Below, one piece after another: positions 60,272-64,000 of a stretch of DNA of 64,000 nt (its first letter is position 1; each line of letters opens with the position of its first letter). The stretch spans positions 133,879,753-133,943,752 of the forward strand of contig NC_081185.1 in the NCBI RefSeq assembly GCF_029867415.1, given 5' to 3'. Under the pieces are notes generated by a model that worked only from the letters and a program-made list of their open reading frames with translations, was not told the origin of the DNA and searched no databases. This DNA is from Vicia villosa. Taxonomy: Eukaryota; Streptophyta; Magnoliopsida; Fabales; Fabaceae. The position numbers were made by a program, and so were the translations under genes.

Positions 60272-60540
60272 AATGTAGCGATGTGGTAAACACGTCGCTA
60301 CATTGGTCAGCAAACACACTGTCCCACACTGTCCCACACCTGCCACGCCTGTTGTGTGTGCAGATGGATGTTCCCCATGTTTCCTTGTTGCGACGTGGGA
60401 GTCACGTCGCTACTTTCTGACGTGGTCTCCACGTCGCTACAAGTTGCCACTTTGTCTCCTGCGACGTAGTGGCTCACGTCGCTACTTTTTTGTTGCCACG
60501 TGATATTTCATGTTGCGACGTGTTTCCCACGTCGCTGCAG
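60272..60540. repeat. Right subterminal repeats of CACTA
   Basis: Several palindromes such as TTGCGACGTGGGAGTCACGT (60388), CTGACGTGGTCTCCACGTCG (60417) and GCGACGTGTTTCCCACGTCG (60514), the mirror of the left region. Confidence 0.87.
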
Positions 60541-60561
60541 AGCATATTTTTTGTAGTGGTC

Positions 60562-60935
60562 GGGGTCGGACACCTGCACCGACATTTATAATTATGTTTA
60601 ATAGGAGACGTATCAAATGAGAACTTTGGTTATTATGAGAACTGAGAACTTTTAATAATAATCATGCGATTGAAAATCAGTTCCCTAGATTTCACTCAAA
60701 TTTTAAGAGATAATAATTAATAGATAGATTCTAGTTTAAATACATATCACATAATTAAATACATATCTGAGCATTGATTTTAAATCGTATGGTTGTTATT
60801 AAAAGTTCTCATTTCTCATAATAAAGTTCTCATTTGATACGTCCTCATATTTAATATTCATTTCAAATTATTATCGGTGTCGCCGTGTCTGCGTCAAAAT
60901 CTTATTCTGGGTGTCCGTATTTTATAGATCACAAA
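60562..60935. repeat. Right part of the MITE-like repeat split by CACTA
   Basis: GGGGTCGGACACCTGCACCG next to the CACTA end and TTATCGGTGTCGCCGTGTCT with TGGGTGTCCGTATTTTATAG at the right match a common plant repeat with GTGTC-rich ends. With 51625-51672 it would form one element interrupted by CACTA and by the smaller MITE. Confidence 0.45.
60605..60846. repeat. MITE, about 242 bp
   Basis: Left end GAGACGTATCAAATGAGAAC and right end, whose complement is GAGGACGTATCAAATGAGAA, with inverted similarity continuing through TTATTATGAGAA and TTTTAATAACAA-like words for about 55 bp. Non-coding. A target duplication could not be fixed. Confidence 0.7.
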
Positions 60936-61076
60936 CCTATTAAGATAGCATTACACATAAGGAAGATAGTCTTATCTTCTTTCTCCTCCACTTAATAGTC
61001 ATACTTTTAAAGACAATATTATTTTGAGATTTCCATAACGACTATACAACATAGTGTCCAATTATGGCTAAACCAC

Positions 61077-61179
61077 CTCTAACCCTAGACTCTTCATTCA
61101 ATGAAATAAAAAGCTAAAAAAAATACACCCCTAACCCTAGACTCTTCATTCAATGAAATAAAAGCTAAAAAAAATACAA
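61077..61179. repeat. Tandem duplication, about 52 bp x 2
   Basis: CTAACCCTAGACTCTTCATT, CAATGAAATAAAA.GCTAAA and AAAAAATACA in two adjacent copies. Confidence 0.9.
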
Positions 61180-62960
61180 AGGCTCTCTAGGGAGAACTAG
61201 AAACCACCCTAACCATTTTAAAATCTTATACCACAAGAATTTCGCCAACTCACAAGAATGCCGCCAACTCACAAGTAAAAAATAAATGGAAAATTGACTC
61301 AAGTGGTCCTCTACACATAGGACACAAAACACCCTTAAGATCAATAATAACCTCCACTTAAGCAGGTTAACCCTAGTGAGAATCTTATCTAATAGAAGCT
61401 CACAAAAGAACACAACAACTTTATAAGGAGCCTAACTGCCCCAAATAAGAGGTAACATCAAGCCCACACAAATAGAAAATATGAGATAAAAAGAAGACTT
61501 GTGTAAAGAAGTATAATGCATGTTAGAGAAATCAAAAATACACTACTAATCAAGATCCTGAAAGGGCGTCACATCCTTAATAACAGAGAAAAGATTATTA
61601 ATCAATTCCTTCTCATACGCAAAAAAGATATATCTCCCACCAAAGATCCTAAACAAATACGCATCAACCCAAATTCTAACCTCGACAACCACCCTACCAA
61701 GCAGGCTAGAGATATTATAAAGCATTATGAATCTCATACTTGGGGGATGATTTTGACCCATGGATCATCCCAAAAAGAGGTAAAAACATTATTGCCCACT
61801 TTCATCCTAAGACATTCAACAAACTGATCCAAAGACCAACCGCACCTGAGATCAACATCAACCTCCATTTACTCAACAATGTTAAGTTAACTAGGCAAAG
61901 ATCTTGAATCCTCAAAAAATCTCCCTCTTTAGGTTTGCACACATCAAACCAATAGACCTAAGGAATATTATAAGCATCTTTAATCCCCGTCTAGAGAAGC
62001 CTCGTTGGAATCCTAACTAAATCGTCTAAACCTTAACAAGCATCTTAAAGGATAATAAGAAAATTGGGATGACATTAAGAACCAAGTTAAGAAAGATTAT
62101 TCTCCGTCGCTCCCAAACTAACATACTTGTATCAAAGAATAGAGCCTTTTAGAGACAATATTTATTAGTGGTTTGCAAGTGTTTTGAAAAGGAAGGTTGG
62201 CTCCTACCAGTAAGCCAACTTTAACCACTATTGGATACTAACTCTCTAGTCGGGTAAACTTTTACTAGCACGAAAAGATTATTAGTGAACACATAAGCTC
62301 AGATCCAAGATTTTCACTTCTCATAAAAATCAAATCTTACAAGCATATAATTAATAAAGCCCCAACTAACTCAATTACACGTTTATTCAAATCCATATTA
62401 AAAATAAGACAAAGTTTTTTTTAACATATCTACCAACTCATTGACCGCAACCATCCCGTCAAGAAATACTGATTGATTGGAGAAAACTAACTTATCCATA
62501 ATCTAATCTGGCCACAAACACTTTGCAACAAATTTATACACCAAGAAAATCGATCAAAAATCTTACAAATGGATAGGAGACCCGACTCTAAGGGTCATGG
62601 TAACAAAGTATATGTAGATAAACTCTAAGGGAGAAAAGTAAAATAGTGAGACTAATCAAACATAACTTCGAGACCAAACCTAAGAAGTATTTAAAATCTC
62701 CTAAAAAAAATGTAATTAAAACCATCAGAAACAAGACTCTTATTATTATCACAATGAGCAATTATTCGATCAATCTCAACAGGAAGAAACTAAGCAGAAA
62801 GAGCAACATTATCTTCCTCTAAAAGCAAGCAAAATAAACATCATCCAACTAATGCCGATTTACAAGAGGTTCTATAAAATAATTGAAGAAAAAATCAACC
62901 ACCTGTAACAAAACCTTAGCCAACTCTTCAACCAACTTCTCAGAACATCTAAGATTTAGG
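61165..62960 (-). pseudogene. LINE (L1-type) reverse transcriptase remnant
   Basis: Minus-strand blocks in the right order: VFLDGMVAVNELVD near 62450 (RT region with FLxGR-type motif, eroded), LVWERRR / LNVIPIFLLSFKM near 62100 (C-terminal RT), and CELLLDKILTRVNLL with CVLCVEDH at 61280-61410 (the zinc-binding RVT tail of plant LINEs). Frameshifts and stops are numerous. Not functional. Confidence 0.65.
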
Positions 62961-63227
62961 ATATCGATGTTATTAGACTAATTAATAACAAATTTTTTAT
63001 TTAAAAAAATTAACAATTAACTTGGGAGTTCGATTCTCGTTCTCAATGTTATATAATAAATACTAATATTATAAATGAAAATAAATTTATTTTCCATTTA
63101 AATTATTTTATTAATAAATTTAATTTTTTTTATTTTATAAATAAGTGAAGTGAGAAAATAAGGAGAGAATGCATCACAACTATGTTGACATCATATCCCA
63201 AACAAACTAAATCAATATCTTAAAGTA

Positions 63228-63302
<75 letters not shown>

Positions 63303-64000
63303 AAATTGTATTTAAAGAAAACAAACATCTTAAAAGATTAGGTCAATACTATAAAAGATAAATGTTAACAAATGTTTTAAAACTATATTATAAAATCACA
63401 TAATATGAATATTATTTTTGGAACTAAAATATATAGTATTAAATAATATATTTTTAAATTGATATTTTTTTTGTATTTAATTCATTACTGTATACCTTGA
63501 AGGAACATATATTGATTTGGATAATTGGGCTACAATTTTTTTCTAGAAGAAAACAAACTTCAAAAATGGCTTACAGATAGTAGTGTCAATAATCAATATA
63601 TAATGTTCCCAATTTGATTTATTATTTCATCTGCAAGGAAGAGGACACGCTGGCGGCTGATGTGACACTTGTATAAATCTAGAAGTTAGACAGAGATAGG
63701 TTATTGGAATGGAAAAAATACAGTGCATTCAACCATTCTTACTCAACACTAATCTAATCTTTTTTATTTGCTTATAATGTTTTGTTTTCATGTGAAGTGA
63801 TCAAAGAAATCATATTGATATGCTTTCATCCCATTTTGTATAAGTACTAAATCTAATTCTTCTATAATACATTAGGATTTGAGTTTGAGTTTGACACTAT
63901 TATTTCTCTTAAAATTAATTATTCATCAACTATCATCTCTTTTAATTAATAAAATAATAAAAAAGACACATGTCAAATGTAAATTTTATATGGCTTAAAT
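62961..64000. other. Intergenic, AT-rich
   Basis: No gene recognised. Contains the ATT microsatellite. Confidence 0.5.
63228..63300. repeat. (ATT)n microsatellite
   Basis: About 24 uninterrupted ATT triplets. Confidence 0.97.

Overview
The window is plant nuclear DNA, almost certainly from a legume and probably from a large, repeat-rich genome of the pea/vetch/clover group. Reasons: one spliced plant-type Rab GTPase gene lies in more than 50 kb of transposable elements; the largest element has Ogre (Ty3/gypsy, Tat lineage) architecture with a tRNA-Arg-like primer site, an extra ORF1, an intron before reverse transcriptase and two RNase H regions; and the DNA is AT-rich with plant MULE, CACTA and LINE relatives. 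The species assignment is inference. One 100-base run of N (30666-30765) marks an assembly gap.

Layout. 1-7.0 kb: a decayed Ty1/copia element on the minus strand (RT, integrase and protease remnants, primer site, 1.2-kb LTR) abutting the leader and LTR of a second, related copia element. 7.0-9.2 kb: the 3' end of a plus-strand Ty3/gypsy element with an antisense gene-like ORF before its 3' LTR. 9.2-11.5 kb: two gene-proximal repeats. 11.5-15.8 kb: an intact eight-coding-exon RABE/Rab8 GTPase gene, the only host gene recognised. 15.8-22.4 kb: AT-rich DNA, a decayed MULE transposase/OTU gene split by an LTR-like piece, and a palindrome-rich stretch. 22.45-25.63 kb: a structurally complete MULE with a perfect 9-bp target duplication, 12 palindromes, a transposase with one stop codon and a second small gene with its own TATA box. 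25.7-28.4 kb: another gypsy 3' remnant with an antisense coding region. A roughly 0.5-kb direct duplication lies on either side (21.6-22.1 and 28.4-28.9 kb).

30.8-49.1 kb: a nearly complete Ogre-like element on the minus strand: 5' LTR (45042-49100), primer site, ORF1, gag-protease, a 247-bp intron whose splicing joins gag-pro to pol in frame, RT-RNase H-integrase, repeat-rich 3' UTR, polypurine tract and a 3' LTR cut by the gap. The 3' LTR holds a block of about 700 bp with a TATA box and an unlisted 55-aa two-membrane-segment ORF; the 5' LTR lacks this block.

51.67-60.56 kb: a complete 8.9-kb CACTA (En/Spm-type) element, CACTA ends with a GTC target duplication, encoding a TNP2-type transposase (one in-frame stop) and an open, five-exon Ptta/En/Spm-type protein. 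It sits in a MITE-like repeat beside another MITE. 61.1-63.0 kb: a LINE reverse-transcriptase remnant. The end is AT-rich DNA with an ATT microsatellite.

The mobile elements act independently of the host gene. Within each element the encoded proteins and terminal sequences form a unit (transposase plus terminal palindromes; gag-pol plus LTRs and primer site). All coordinates of spliced genes are predictions from reading frame and splice-site consensus.
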